Assembly (NCBI RefSeq): GCF_023241715.1
Contig: NZ_JALQCW010000036.1
Location: forward strand, 1-64,000
Length of the DNA: 64,000 nt
Source of the DNA: Pseudomonas morbosilactucae
GTDB lineage: Bacteria > Pseudomonadota > Gammaproteobacteria > Pseudomonadales > Pseudomonadaceae
Direction of reading: 5' to 3'
Position numbers and translations under genes: made by a program. The stretch's first letter is position 1, and each line of letters opens with the position of its first letter. Below are positions 1-9,867 of this stretch, one piece after another. The notes below the pieces were generated by a model, which was not told the DNA's origin, did no database searches, and saw only the letters and a program-made list of their open reading frames with translations.

Positions 1-44
1 CAACTTCAACCACTTGCGCTCGATCACTCGTTAGCGGGAGGCGA

Positions 45-72
45 ATTCTACAGCGTTACACGCTGCTGTCAA
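45..72 (-). promoter_or_regulatory. rRNA operon promoter, proximal (P2)
   Basis: On the minus strand TTGACA (67-72) is followed by a 16-bp spacer and TAGAAT (45-50). A G+C-rich discriminator (about 31-44) and an A/T-rich stretch upstream (73-85) follow the pattern of stringently controlled stable-RNA promoters. It points out of the window to the left. In Pseudomonas an rRNA operon commonly lies next to this tyrosyl-tRNA synthetase, so the 16S gene is inferred just beyond position 1; no rRNA bases are seen here. Confidence 0.85.
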
Positions 73-256
73 ACACCTCTTTTTTCTCCGCTTTCGACCG
101 AGAAAGATCGAAAACGTTAATAGAGCCTAACTAAAACCGCTCTACCAACTCCTTCTGGGCTTTCGATAAAACTGAAGCAAAGTCGCTGTCGAAAAACTGC
201 GTAACTCGTTGAGTTTCAAGGAGTTTTCCGTTTCGACTGCGCCGGAAGTGGGGCGA

Positions 257-285
257 ATTATAGGGCCCATAGAATCTGCCGTCAA
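257..285 (-). promoter_or_regulatory. rRNA operon promoter, distal (P1)
   Basis: On the minus strand TTGACG (280-285), a 17-bp spacer and a perfect TATAAT (257-262) are followed by a G+C-rich discriminator (about 246-256). It lies about 210 bp upstream of the second promoter and fires the same way, giving the tandem P1/P2 layout of bacterial rRNA operons. The -35 box lies 15 bp past the tyrS stop codon. No protein gene is supported in 1-299. Confidence 0.8.
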
Positions 286-299
286 CACTTATTTCAAAA

Positions 300-1499
300 T
301 CATTCCGACTTAAGCGTAATACGGGCAAAAGCCTTCTTGCCGGCCTGGCACACGTGAGTAGCACCCAATGCGTATATATAGGTGCGATCAACCACCTCAC
401 CATCTACACGCACGCCACCAGACCCCAGAAGATCCCGAGCCACTGCAGCATTCTTCACCAAACCAGCCTTATTAAGGACAGCGGCGATCGGCATATCTTC
501 AGTAGCACTCAGCTCGATCTCCGGCAGATCATCCGGCAACTCGCCATCCTTCATGCGATTACCTGCCGCGCGATGGGCATTCGCTGCCGCCTCCTCACCA
601 TGAAAACGAGCAACAATCTCTTCCGCCAGCTTGATCTTGATATCCCGCGGATTCGCACCACTCTCGACCTCAGCCTTAAAGGAAAGGATCTCCTCCATGG
701 AGCGGAAGCTGAGCAGCTCGAAGTAGCGCCACATCAACGCGTCAGGGATCGACACCAGCTTGCTGTACATGACACCTGGAGCTTCCTGGATTCCGACGTA
801 GTTACCCAGGGACTTGGACATCTTCTTGACGCCATCCAACCCCTCAAGCAACGGCATCGTCAGAATGCATTGCGCTTCTTGACCGTAGCCGCGCTGCAAC
901 TCGCGCCCCATGAGCAAATTGAACTTCTGATCAGTGCCGCCCAATTCCACGTCCGCACGCAACGCCACCGAGTCATAGCCCTGAACCAAGGGATACAGGA
1001 ACTCATGAATAGCGATAGGCTGATTGGTGGAGTAGCGCTTGTCGAAGTCGTCACGCTCAAGCATGCGCGCAACGGTGTATTGAGAGGTCAGACGAATGAA
1101 GTCCGCCGGCCCCATCTGATCCATCCAGGTAGAGTTAAAGGCGACTTCTGTCTTGGCAGGATCGAGAATCTTGAAAACCTGGCTCTTGTAGGTCTCGGCA
1201 TTCTCGAGCACTTGCTCGCGAGTCAACGGCGGACGCGTTGCACTCTTGCCACTCGGATCACCAATCATCCCAGTGAAGTCACCAATGAGGAAGATCACCT
1301 GGTGACCCAAGTCCTGGAACTGACGCAGCTTATTAATAAGCACCGTATGACCCAGGTGCAGATCCGGCGCCGTCGGGTCGAAGCCAGCCTTAATACGCAG
1401 CGGCTGGCCGCGCTTGAGCTTCTCGACCAACTCAGACTCGACCAACACCTCTTCCGCACCACGTTTGATCAGCGCTAGCTGCTCTTCAACCGACTTCAT
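300..1499 (-). CDS. tyrS: Tyrosyl-tRNA synthetase (TyrZ-like)
   Basis: Charges tRNA-Tyr with tyrosine in the cytoplasm. The class I signatures are visible: HLGH at about residues 48-51 and KMSKS at about 230. The C-terminus has an S4-like RNA-binding segment (GVRVDGEVVDR). The ATG at 1499 gives 399 residues, the length I recall for the P. aeruginosa paralogue called tyrZ; a longer frame adds 12 unconserved residues and was not used. Transcribed toward the rRNA promoters and divergent from mepM. Whether the genome has a second TyrRS cannot be seen here. Confidence 0.96.
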   Translation of the reverse strand: MKSVEEQLALIKRGAEEVLVESELVEKLKRGQPLRIKAGFDPTAPDLHLGHTVLINKLRQFQDLGHQVIFLIGDFTGMIGDPSGKSATRPPLTREQVLENAETYKSQVFKILDPAKTEVAFNSTWMDQMGPADFIRLTSQYTVARMLERDDFDKRYSTNQPIAIHEFLYPLVQGYDSVALRADVELGGTDQKFNLLMGRELQRGYGQEAQCILTMPLLEGLDGVKKMSKSLGNYVGIQEAPGVMYSKLVSIPDALMWRYFELLSFRSMEEILSFKAEVESGANPRDIKIKLAEEIVARFHGEEAAANAHRAAGNRMKDGELPDDLPEIELSATEDMPIAAVLNKAGLVKNAAVARDLLGSGGVRVDGEVVDRTYIYALGATHVCQAGKKAFARITLKSE

Positions 1500-1709
1500 A
1501 ACAGACCCGCAAGGCTCAGATTCAAAGGGAACCAACCATACAAGATCACGGACTAATTACAAGTTTTGCCCGGCGCACGGGCAACATTCTATAGGCGCGG
1601 CTTCCGCACGCTTGCGTCACTGATGATTTGGTTATATTTTATACAGTTATTTCATCTTCATCATGTCATTCATCTTTTCCAATTCATCTTTTCTAAAGCC
1701 AAATTACTT

Positions 1710-3125
1710 ATGACCACAGAACCGTCTAAAGCGCCGCCGCTTTACCCGAAGACCCACCTGCTCGCAGCAAGTGGTATCGCCGCCCTCCTCAGCCTCGCAC
1801 TACTGGTCTTTCCTTCCAGTGATGTAGAAGCCAAAAAGACAACGCTGAACCTTGATCTGGAAAGCCCAACTCAACAACTGACACAAGATCAAGACGCTGC
1901 AAACCTCGAACAAGCCACAAGCGAAGCCGTAGCCTCGCCATTCGCACAGATCGAAAACAGTACGGATGACACCCAGGAAACCGCCGAAGCCGAACCGGCC
2001 GTCCAAGAGGAAATCAAGGCACCCGGCCATAAAGAAGTCATCGTTGCCAAAGGCGACACGCTTTCAACACTCTTCGAGAAGGTCGGCCTGCCCTCGACTG
2101 CGGTGCATGAAGTGCTGGCCAGTGACAAACAGGCCAAGCAGTTCACCCAGCTCAAGCATGGCCAGAAGCTTGAATTCGAACTGAGCCCGGATGGCCAGTT
2201 GAACACCCTTCACAGCAAGGTCAGCGACCTCGAAAGCATCACCCTGACCAAGGGCGACAAAGGGTTTACCTTCAACCGTGTCACCACCAAACCCGTCGTA
2301 CGCTCGGCCTATGCCCACGGAATCATCAACAGCTCCCTGTCGCAGTCGGCAGCACGAGCGGGTCTGTCGCACAGCCAGACCATGGACATGGCCAACGTAT
2401 TTGGCTACGACATCGACTTCGCCCAGGACATTCGCCAGGGCGACGAATTTGATGTGATCTATGAACAGAAGGTCGCCAACGGCAAAGTCGTGGGGACCGG
2501 CAACATCCTGTCTGCCCGCTTTACCAACCGTGGCAAGACCTACACCGCAGTGCGCTACACCAACAAGCAAGGCTCCAGCAGCTACTACACCGCCGATGGC
2601 AACAGCATGCGCAAAGCCTTCATCCGCACACCGGTGGATTTCGCCCGTATCAGCTCACGCTTCTCCATGGGCCGCAAACATCCAATCCTCAACAAAATCC
2701 GCGCCCACAAAGGCGTCGACTACGCGGCTCCGCGTGGTACGCCGATCAAGGCTGCGGGTGACGGCAAAGTCCTGCTCGCCGGGCGCCGAGGTGGTTACGG
2801 CAACACGGTAATCATCCAGCACGGCAACACCTACCGCACCCTCTACGGGCACATGCAAGGTTTCGCCAAAGGCGTCCAGACCGGCGGTAATGTGAAACAG
2901 GGCCAAGTGATTGGCTATATCGGCACTACCGGGCTCTCAACAGGCCCGCACTTGCACTATGAGTTCCAGGTCAATGGTGTGCACGTTGACCCGCTGGGTC
3001 AGAAGCTGCCTATGGCTGACCCGATCGCTAAAGCCGAACGTGCCCGCTTCCTGCAACAAAGCCAACCGCTGATGGCACGCATGGATCAAGAGAAGGCCAC
3101 CATGCTGGCTTCGAGCAAGCGTTAA
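1710..3125 (+). CDS. mepM: Peptidoglycan DD-endopeptidase, M23 family (MepM-like)
   Basis: Periplasmic, membrane-anchored hydrolase that cuts peptide cross-links to let new peptidoglycan in. Residues about 17-36 form one hydrophobic N-terminal segment, then a low-complexity linker, an OapA/LysM-like domain (around KGDTLSTLFEKVGL, about 110-160) and a C-terminal M23 domain. The zinc and catalytic motifs HxxxD (HKGVD, about 332) and HxH (HLHYEF, about 414) are intact. The ATG at 1710 gives 471 residues; the open frame reaches back to 1566 but the extra 48 residues look non-coding. anmK starts 3 bp downstream, so the two wall genes are probably co-transcribed. In P. aeruginosa the homologue is, as I recall, degraded by the CtpA protease. 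Confidence 0.9.
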   Translation: MTTEPSKAPPLYPKTHLLAASGIAALLSLALLVFPSSDVEAKKTTLNLDLESPTQQLTQDQDAANLEQATSEAVASPFAQIENSTDDTQETAEAEPAVQEEIKAPGHKEVIVAKGDTLSTLFEKVGLPSTAVHEVLASDKQAKQFTQLKHGQKLEFELSPDGQLNTLHSKVSDLESITLTKGDKGFTFNRVTTKPVVRSAYAHGIINSSLSQSAARAGLSHSQTMDMANVFGYDIDFAQDIRQGDEFDVIYEQKVANGKVVGTGNILSARFTNRGKTYTAVRYTNKQGSSSYYTADGNSMRKAFIRTPVDFARISSRFSMGRKHPILNKIRAHKGVDYAAPRGTPIKAAGDGKVLLAGRRGGYGNTVIIQHGNTYRTLYGHMQGFAKGVQTGGNVKQGQVIGYIGTTGLSTGPHLHYEFQVNGVHVDPLGQKLPMADPIAKAERARFLQQSQPLMARMDQEKATMLASSKR

Positions 3126-3128
3126 GCC

Positions 3129-4220
3129 ATGACGTTCTATATAGGCGTGATGTCCGGCACCAGCCTCGATGGGCTGGACATCGCTCTGATCGAGCTGAAC
3201 CCGGCGATCAAACTGGTCGCCACCCACTACATCCCCATGCCCGCCCCCCTGCGCGCCGAGCTGCTCGGCTTATGTGCCAGCGGCCCGGACGAAATCGCCC
3301 GCTCAGCTTTGGCCCAGCAACAATGGGTAATCCTCGCAGCACAGGGCATACGCACCTTACTTGAGCAGCAACAGCTTTCAGCACAGGACATCCGCGCCAT
3401 TGGCAGCCACGGGCAAACCATTCGCCATGAGCCGGCTCGCGGCTTTACGGTGCAGATCGGCAACCCTGCCCTGCTGACCGAGCTGACGGGCATTAGCGTC
3501 GTCAGCGACTTCCGCAGTCGTGATGTCGCTGCCGGCGGCCAGGGTGCTCCATTGGTTCCCGCTTTTCATGAAGCGTTGTTTGACCAGCAGCCAGGCAAGC
3601 GCGCCGTCCTGAATGTCGGAGGCTTCAGCAATCTGAGCCTGATCGAGGCCGACAATCCAGTCGCCGGTTTTGACTGCGGCCCCGGCAATGTCTTGCTCGA
3701 TGCCTGGATCTACAATCAGCGCGCAGAGCATTTCGATCGTAATGGTCAGTGGGCAGCCAGCGGCAAGGTCGCCCCGCTCCTGTTAAAGACCCTGCTCAGC
3801 GATCCATTCTTTGCCACCCAAGGCCCTAAAAGCACTGGCCGCGAAGTGTTCAACCTTGAGTGGCTGCAGCAGCATTTGGCAACGCTGCCCGCCATTGCAG
3901 CCGAAGACGTGCAGGCCACCTTGCTGGAGCTGACGGCGCTGACCATCGTCGACTCGCTGCGGGCCGCACAAAGCGACACTACGGAGCTCTTGGTCTGTGG
4001 CGGCGGCGCGCATAACGCAACCCTGATGAATCGTCTGTCCAGCCTCATGCCCAACACCCGGGTCAGCAGCACTGCGGCATACGGCGTGGACCCGGACTGG
4101 GTTGAAGCCATGGCGTTTGCCTGGCTGGCCCATTGCTGCCTGGAAGGTATTACCGCCAACCGCCCAAGCGTGACAGGCGCCCGCGGCCTGCGAGTGTTGG
4201 GCGCTATTTACCCAGCCTGA
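3129..4220 (+). CDS. anmK: Anhydro-N-acetylmuramic acid kinase
   Basis: Phosphorylates and hydrolyses 1,6-anhydro-MurNAc from recycled wall turnover products to MurNAc-6-phosphate in the cytoplasm. The N-terminal phosphate-binding motif GVMSGTSLDG (about 6-15) and the GFDCGPGN segment (about 180) are characteristic. At 363 residues it has the family length. The start lies 3 bp after the mepM stop, suggesting an operon. Together with amgK and murU about 30 kb away it gives this genome both the anhydro-sugar and the MurNAc routes of wall recycling. Confidence 0.96.
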   Translation: MTFYIGVMSGTSLDGLDIALIELNPAIKLVATHYIPMPAPLRAELLGLCASGPDEIARSALAQQQWVILAAQGIRTLLEQQQLSAQDIRAIGSHGQTIRHEPARGFTVQIGNPALLTELTGISVVSDFRSRDVAAGGQGAPLVPAFHEALFDQQPGKRAVLNVGGFSNLSLIEADNPVAGFDCGPGNVLLDAWIYNQRAEHFDRNGQWAASGKVAPLLLKTLLSDPFFATQGPKSTGREVFNLEWLQQHLATLPAIAAEDVQATLLELTALTIVDSLRAAQSDTTELLVCGGGAHNATLMNRLSSLMPNTRVSSTAAYGVDPDWVEAMAFAWLAHCCLEGITANRPSVTGARGLRVLGAIYPA

Positions 4221-4232
4221 GCAGCAGACAGC

Positions 4233-4268
4233 AAAACGCCGCAGGGCCGGAAGGCCGTGCGGCGTTTT
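4233..4268. terminator. Bidirectional terminator between anmK and erpA
   Basis: AAAACGCCGCA (4233-4243) pairs with TGCGGCGTTTT (4258-4268) around a 14-base interior. A-run on one side and T-run on the other let it act on both convergent genes. Confidence 0.85.
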
Positions 4269-4290
4269 ACAAAACCGAGTTGCTGCAGGA

Positions 4291-4641
4291 TCAGATCGAG
4301 AACGAAGAACCGCAACCACAGGTTGTCGTGGCATTCGGGTTCTTGATCACGAAGCGCGAACCTTCCAGGCCTTCCTGATAATCCACTTCCGCACCTGCCA
4401 GATACTGGAAGCTCATAGGATCGACCACCAGGCTCACACCCTCGCGCTCGACGATGGTGTCGTCATCGGCCACTTCCTCATCGAAAGTAAAACCGTACTG
4501 AAACCCGGAACAACCGCCGCCCGTAACGAATACGCGCAGCTTCAAGCGATCATTACCCTCTTCATCGACCAGGCTCTTCACCTTGTGCGCGGCACCGTGA
4601 GTGAATTGCAAAGCCGTGGGGGTGAAGGATTCAACGCTCAT
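4291..4641 (-). CDS. erpA: Iron-sulfur cluster insertion protein ErpA
   Basis: A-type Fe-S carrier that delivers clusters to apo-enzymes, classically those of isoprenoid synthesis. The three cluster cysteines are present, one in GGCSGFQ and two in the C-terminal CGCGSSF. The ATG at 4641 gives 116 residues and has a GGGAGA ribosome binding site; the longer frame to 4689 only covers the leader. A separate single-gene unit, convergent with anmK and separated from argC by a hairpin. Confidence 0.95.
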   Translation of the reverse strand: MSVESFTPTALQFTHGAAHKVKSLVDEEGNDRLKLRVFVTGGGCSGFQYGFTFDEEVADDDTIVEREGVSLVVDPMSFQYLAGAEVDYQEGLEGSRFVIKNPNATTTCGCGSSFSI

Positions 4642-4687
4642 GCTGACTATCTCCCGGCGTGTGCCGTCATATTGCGTGATGACGCGC

Positions 4688-4717
4688 ATTATCCGCTTCT
4701 CCCAGAAAATCGGTCAA
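4688..4717 (-). promoter_or_regulatory. Candidate sigma-70 promoter of erpA
   Basis: On the minus strand TTGACC (4712-4717), 18-bp spacer, GATAAT (4688-4693), placing the start about 40 nt ahead of the erpA ATG. I did not find a convincing IscR site. Inference from consensus only. Confidence 0.5.
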
Positions 4718-4762
4718 CTATTGTTACGGTATATCAGTCAGCAAAAACGCCCCTGCAGAATG

Positions 4763-4791
4763 CACAAAGGCCCGATCAACGGGCCTTTGTG
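4763..4791 (-). terminator. Terminator-like hairpin after argC
   Basis: CACAAAGGCCCG (4763-4774) and CGGGCCTTTGTG (4780-4791) form a perfect 12-bp stem with a 5-base loop, 19 bp past the argC stop. There is no long T-run on the minus side beyond the stem, so efficiency is uncertain. Confidence 0.7.
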
Positions 4792-4809
4792 TGATGGCAG
4801 GAGAGCCGC

Positions 4810-5844
4810 TTAAGGCAACATGCCCGCGTGGGACAAGCCCAAACGCTCATCCAGGCCGAACAGGATGTTGAGGTTTTGTACCGCCTGACCCGAAGCGCCC
4901 TTGACCAGGTTATCGATCACCGACAGCACCACCACCAGATCACCGTCCTGCGGCCGATGAACGGCAATCCGGCAAACGTTGGCACCGCGCACGCTGCGGG
5001 TTTCAGGGTGGCTGCCGGCCGGCATCACATCCACGAACGGCTCGTTGGCATAACGCTTCTCGAACAAGGCTTGCAGGTCCACCGAGCGATCCACGACCGT
5101 GGAGTAGAGCGTCGAGTGAATACCGCGAATCATCGGTGTCAGGTGTGGAACGAAAGTCAGGCCCACATCCTTGCCAGCGGCACGACGCAGTCCCTGGCGA
5201 ATTTCCGGAAGGTGACGGTGCCCTTTGACTGCATAGGCCTTCATGCTTTCCGACGTCTCGGAATACAGGGAGCCGACACTGGCACCACGACCAGCACCGC
5301 TGACACCCGATTTGCAATCCGCGATCAGCCGCGAAGTATCCGCTAGCCCTGCTTCAAGCAATGGCAGGAAACCCAATTGGGTGGCGGTAGGGTAGCAACC
5401 CGGCACGGCAATCAAACGCGCGCCCTTGATCTGCTCACGATTGACTTCCGGCAAGCCGTAGACGGCCTCGCCCAACAGTTCTGGCGCGCCGTGGGGCTGG
5501 CCGTACCACTTGGCCCACTCATCAGCATCCTGCAGACGGAAGTCCGCCGAGAGGTCTATGACTTTGGTCCCAGCGGCCAGTAACTCACCGGCCAAGGCAT
5601 GGGCAACACCGTGCGGCGTGGCAAAGAACACCACATCACAGGCGCCCAGGGTCTTGATATCGGGCACGCTGAAAGCCAGGCCGTCGTAGTGGCCTCGCAG
5701 GTTGGGGTACATATCGGCTACGGCCAGGCCGGCCTCGGATCGGGAAGTGATGACGACCACTTCTGCCTGCGGATGCTGTGCCAACAGACGCAGCAATTCG
5801 ACACCCGTGTAACCCGTGCCGCCGACAATACCGACCTTGACCAT
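4810..5844 (-). CDS. argC: N-acetyl-gamma-glutamyl-phosphate reductase
   Basis: NADPH-dependent third step of arginine synthesis: reduces N-acetylglutamyl phosphate to the semialdehyde. The Rossmann motif GIVGGTGYTG (about 4-13) and the catalytic cysteine in VPGCYPTA (about 150) are present. Length 344 residues is usual. The ATG at 5844 is preceded by AGGT; a 23-residue extension in the open frame is not conserved-looking. Divergent from hemJ across a 135-bp region. Confidence 0.96.
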   Translation of the reverse strand: MVKVGIVGGTGYTGVELLRLLAQHPQAEVVVITSRSEAGLAVADMYPNLRGHYDGLAFSVPDIKTLGACDVVFFATPHGVAHALAGELLAAGTKVIDLSADFRLQDADEWAKWYGQPHGAPELLGEAVYGLPEVNREQIKGARLIAVPGCYPTATQLGFLPLLEAGLADTSRLIADCKSGVSGAGRGASVGSLYSETSESMKAYAVKGHRHLPEIRQGLRRAAGKDVGLTFVPHLTPMIRGIHSTLYSTVVDRSVDLQALFEKRYANEPFVDVMPAGSHPETRSVRGANVCRIAVHRPQDGDLVVVLSVIDNLVKGASGQAVQNLNILFGLDERLGLSHAGMLP

Positions 5845-5979
5845 AAACCTGCCCTCAACGAACCCACTGGAAAGCCGTCGATAATAGGGGCCGCAAGGTT
5901 CTGCGACAACCACGAACGTGACGTGCGGACGCTCAAGCCTCTACTATCTTGGCTACCGTGAACCTGGGAATAACTAAAA

Positions 5980-6411
5980 ATGCTTTATCTATGGCTCAAA
6001 GCCTTTCACATCATCAGTCTGGTCTGCTGGTTTGCTGGCCTGTTCTACCTGCCCCGCCTGTTCGTCTACCACGCACAAAGCGAAGACACCGTCAGCAAAG
6101 AGCGCTTCAGCCTCATGGAGCGCAAGCTCTACCGCGGCATCATGGGGCCGGCGATGGTCGCCACCCTGGTATTCGGCATCTGGCTACTGAGCCTCAACCC
6201 CAGCGCTTATTTCGGCCAAGGCGGCTGGATGCACGCCAAGCTGACCCTGGTGGTACTGCTCATCGGCTACCACCATATGTGTGGCGCCCAAGTGAAACGC
6301 TTCGCTCGTGGCGAAAACACCCGCAGCCATGTCTTTTATCGCTGGTTCAATGAAGTTCCGGTTCTGATATTGCTGGCTATCGTAATTTTGGTCGTTGTGC
6401 GGCCGTTCTAA
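5980..6411 (+). CDS. hemJ: Protoporphyrinogen IX oxidase HemJ
   Basis: Small inner-membrane enzyme oxidising protoporphyrinogen IX to protoporphyrin IX in heme synthesis. The 143-residue protein has about four hydrophobic segments; the family's N-terminal FHIISLVCWFAGLFYLPRLF (conserved His near residue 10 and Arg near 26) and the GYHHM segment are present. In P. aeruginosa the homologue sits beside argC in the same arrangement, which supports the call. Confidence 0.88.
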   Translation: MLYLWLKAFHIISLVCWFAGLFYLPRLFVYHAQSEDTVSKERFSLMERKLYRGIMGPAMVATLVFGIWLLSLNPSAYFGQGGWMHAKLTLVVLLIGYHHMCGAQVKRFARGENTRSHVFYRWFNEVPVLILLAIVILVVVRPF

Positions 6412-6445
6412 CACCTAATAGCCGTTACTCATGAGGGTACTTCCA

Positions 6446-7420
6446 ATGTCGCTGCCCGCTCTGCTCGAACAACGTCTGCGCCTGCCAATCGTGGCAGCGC
6501 CGATGTTCCTGATTTCCAATCCGCAACTGGTACTGGCCTGCTGTCGCAATGGTGTAGTCGGCACATTCCCGGCCCTCAACCAACGAGAAAGCAGTGGCTT
6601 CAAGGCCTGGCTTGAGGAAATCGAAACGGGACTGGCGACATTGGACAATCCCGCGCCCTACGGGGTGAACCTGATCGTGCATAACAGCAACCCGCGCCTC
6701 CAGGCGGACCTGGAAATCTGCATCGAGCACAAGGTCCCCCTCATCATCACTAGCCTCGGCGCAGTGAAGGAGTTGGTTGACGCGGTGCACAGCTACGGCG
6801 GCCTGGTCTTCCACGACGTGACCAACCGACGCCACGCTGAGAAGGCCGCCGAAGCCGGGGTCGATGGGCTGATCGCCGTCGCGGCGGGCGCAGGAGGTCA
6901 TGCCGGTACCTGGAGCCCGTTTTCGCTGATTGCGGAGATTCGCCAGTTCTTCGACAAAACCCTGCTACTGGCCGGCTGCCTGAACCATGGTCATGAAATT
7001 CTCGCCGCCCAGTTACTGGGGGCAGACCTCGCCTACCTGGGAACGCGCTTTATCGGTACCACCGAAAGCCACGCGCCTGACGCCTATAAGGAAATGCTGC
7101 TGACATCCAGAGCCGCAGACATCGTGCACACCGCCGCGGTGTCCGGGGTTCCAGCCAGCTTCATGCGACAGAGCCTGGAAAACGCCGGCTTTGATCTGGC
7201 CGCGCTCCAAGGTAAAGGAACAGTCGACTTCGGCTCCAAACTCAAGCCCATCAGCGACGAAGCCAAGGCCTGGAAAACCGTCTGGTCGGCCGGCCAGGGC
7301 GTTGGCGGCATCCATGACCTGCCCACTATCGATAAGTTGGTGGCACGGCTGGATGCCGAGTACCGCCAAGCACAGGAACAATCAGCCTTGCTGCAACAGC
7401 ACTGGCCACGCAAATCCTGA
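6446..7420 (+). CDS. Nitronate monooxygenase family flavoprotein
   Basis: FMN enzyme of the 2-nitropropane dioxygenase/nitronate monooxygenase family, which oxidises toxic propionate 3-nitronate and related alkyl nitronates. The TIM-barrel features are visible: the N-terminal LRLPIVAAPMFLIS, a GGHAGT flavin loop (AGAGGHAGTW, about 152-161) and a later GADLAYLGTRFIG segment. I chose ATG 6446 (324 residues) because GAGGG lies at good distance upstream; ATG 6431 is in frame but lacks a binding site. Starts 35 bp after hemJ, same strand. The exact substrate is not determined by sequence. Confidence 0.85.
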   Translation: MSLPALLEQRLRLPIVAAPMFLISNPQLVLACCRNGVVGTFPALNQRESSGFKAWLEEIETGLATLDNPAPYGVNLIVHNSNPRLQADLEICIEHKVPLIITSLGAVKELVDAVHSYGGLVFHDVTNRRHAEKAAEAGVDGLIAVAAGAGGHAGTWSPFSLIAEIRQFFDKTLLLAGCLNHGHEILAAQLLGADLAYLGTRFIGTTESHAPDAYKEMLLTSRAADIVHTAAVSGVPASFMRQSLENAGFDLAALQGKGTVDFGSKLKPISDEAKAWKTVWSAGQGVGGIHDLPTIDKLVARLDAEYRQAQEQSALLQQHWPRKS

Positions 7421-7504
7421 ATGTTTTTGGCCAGTCCAGGGGCGCTGGCCGTAAACTAGCCACCTTTTGTATAACCCTTCAATTCAAGTGACAAGGAAGC
7501 CCCC

Positions 7505-8482
<978 letters not shown>

Positions 8483-8541
8483 ACGCGCCTGACCTGCGGC
8501 CTCTCTGTCGCAGGCTGCCGGCCGTTGCGATGGAGAACTGC

Positions 8542-9330
8542 ATGACCCGTTACGCTCTGATCACCGGTGCTTCCAGTGGCATAGGCCTGGCCATGGCCGA
8601 AGCACTGGCCCGGCGCGGCCGCAACCTGCTTCTGGTGGCCCGTCAGCGTGATCAGCTGGAAAGTATTGCCCTGGAATTGACTCAACGCTTCGGCGTTGAG
8701 GTGCTATTTCGCGCCTGCGACCTGGGCGAGCCGTTGCGGCTGTCGGGCTTTCTGTTGGAGCTCGAAGAGGGCGATCGACAGATCGATCTGCTGGTCAACT
8801 GCGCGGGAATGGGCACCAGCGGCCCCTTCCTGGCCCAGGACTGGATGACCGAGCAGGACCTGATCGAAGTCAATATCCTGGCCCTGACCCGCCTCTGTCA
8901 TGCCCTGGGCAATAGCATGGCGCTCCTCGGTGGCGGGCAGATCCTCAATGTCGCCTCGGTCGCGGCCTTTTACCCCGGCCCCTGGATGAGCACCTACTAC
9001 GCCAGCAAGGCCTATGTCCTGCACTTTTCAGAAGGTCTGCGTGAAGAACTGAAGAAATGCGCGGTCAAGGTCTCGGTGCTTTGCCCAGGGCCGACACGCA
9101 CCGCGTTCTTCCGCACCGCTCAGCTGGACGATGAAAAACTGCGCAACAGCAAACTGCTGATGAGCCCTGAAGAGGTCGCACTCTACGCCGTGCGCGCGCT
9201 GGAAAAGAACCGCGCCATCATCATCCCCGGCCGCCTGAACCGCTGGATGGCCTTCAGCAGTCGCCTGGGCTCACGCTGGCTGATCCGCAAAATCGTCGGC
9301 TACGCCAACCGCGCCTACTGCCCGCGTTAA
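8542..9330 (+). CDS. Short-chain dehydrogenase/reductase
   Basis: NAD(P)-dependent oxidoreductase of the classical SDR family. The cofactor motif TGASSGIG (about 8-15), the NCAG motif (about 86) and the catalytic YYASKAY (YxxxK, about 152-158) are intact. 262 residues from ATG 8542, which has GGAG eight bases upstream; an in-frame ATG at 8530 has none. The C-terminus is basic and hydrophobic (RWMAFSSRLGSRWLIRKIV), as in SDR members acting on lipid substrates, but the substrate is unknown. Confidence 0.85.
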   Translation: MTRYALITGASSGIGLAMAEALARRGRNLLLVARQRDQLESIALELTQRFGVEVLFRACDLGEPLRLSGFLLELEEGDRQIDLLVNCAGMGTSGPFLAQDWMTEQDLIEVNILALTRLCHALGNSMALLGGGQILNVASVAAFYPGPWMSTYYASKAYVLHFSEGLREELKKCAVKVSVLCPGPTRTAFFRTAQLDDEKLRNSKLLMSPEEVALYAVRALEKNRAIIIPGRLNRWMAFSSRLGSRWLIRKIVGYANRAYCPR

Positions 9331-9403
9331 CCAAGCAAAAGGCTGGGCGCACTCGGATCGCCTGAGTACACTCAGCCCGGACCAACACAACGGAGAAACA
9401 GCT

Positions 9404-9742
9404 GTGGATACTCTGTTCACCAAGATCATCAACAGAGAAATACCCGCGAATATCATTTACGAGGATGACCAGGTACTGGCCTTCCACGATATTGCCCCCC
9501 AGGCACCGGTGCATTTCCTGGTGATCCCCAAGAAGCACGTGCGCACCCTCAACGACCTGACCGAAGACGATAAAGCGCTGGCCGGGCACATTCTGTTCAC
9601 CGCGCAACGCCTGGCCAAAGAGCTGGGTTGCGATGACGGCTTCCGCGTGGTCATGAACTGCAATGAGTTGGGCGGGCAGACCGTCTATCACATTCACATG
9701 CACGTGCTGGGTCAGCGTCAGATGAACTGGCCACCGGGCTGA
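9404..9742 (+). CDS. HIT-family nucleotide hydrolase (HinT-like)
   Basis: Small histidine-triad protein, probably a purine nucleoside phosphoramidase. The triad HIHMHVLG near residues 97-104 is intact and the N-terminal FTKIINREIPANIIYEDD is family-typical. 112 residues from GTG 9404, preceded by CGGAG at good spacing. The same gene precedes coq7 in P. aeruginosa, as I recall. Confidence 0.92.
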   Translation: MDTLFTKIINREIPANIIYEDDQVLAFHDIAPQAPVHFLVIPKKHVRTLNDLTEDDKALAGHILFTAQRLAKELGCDDGFRVVMNCNELGGQTVYHIHMHVLGQRQMNWPPG

Positions 9743-9867
9743 TTGCTCTGGCACGGCACTTTGCAGCGCCCTCTTGGTTTATTCCCGGGAGGGTGCGCTG
9801 ATCCAGCGCAGGTTTCGCTCCAACGATTGGAGTAAACTGGCCGCCGAGATTTTTCCCGGAGATAAGT

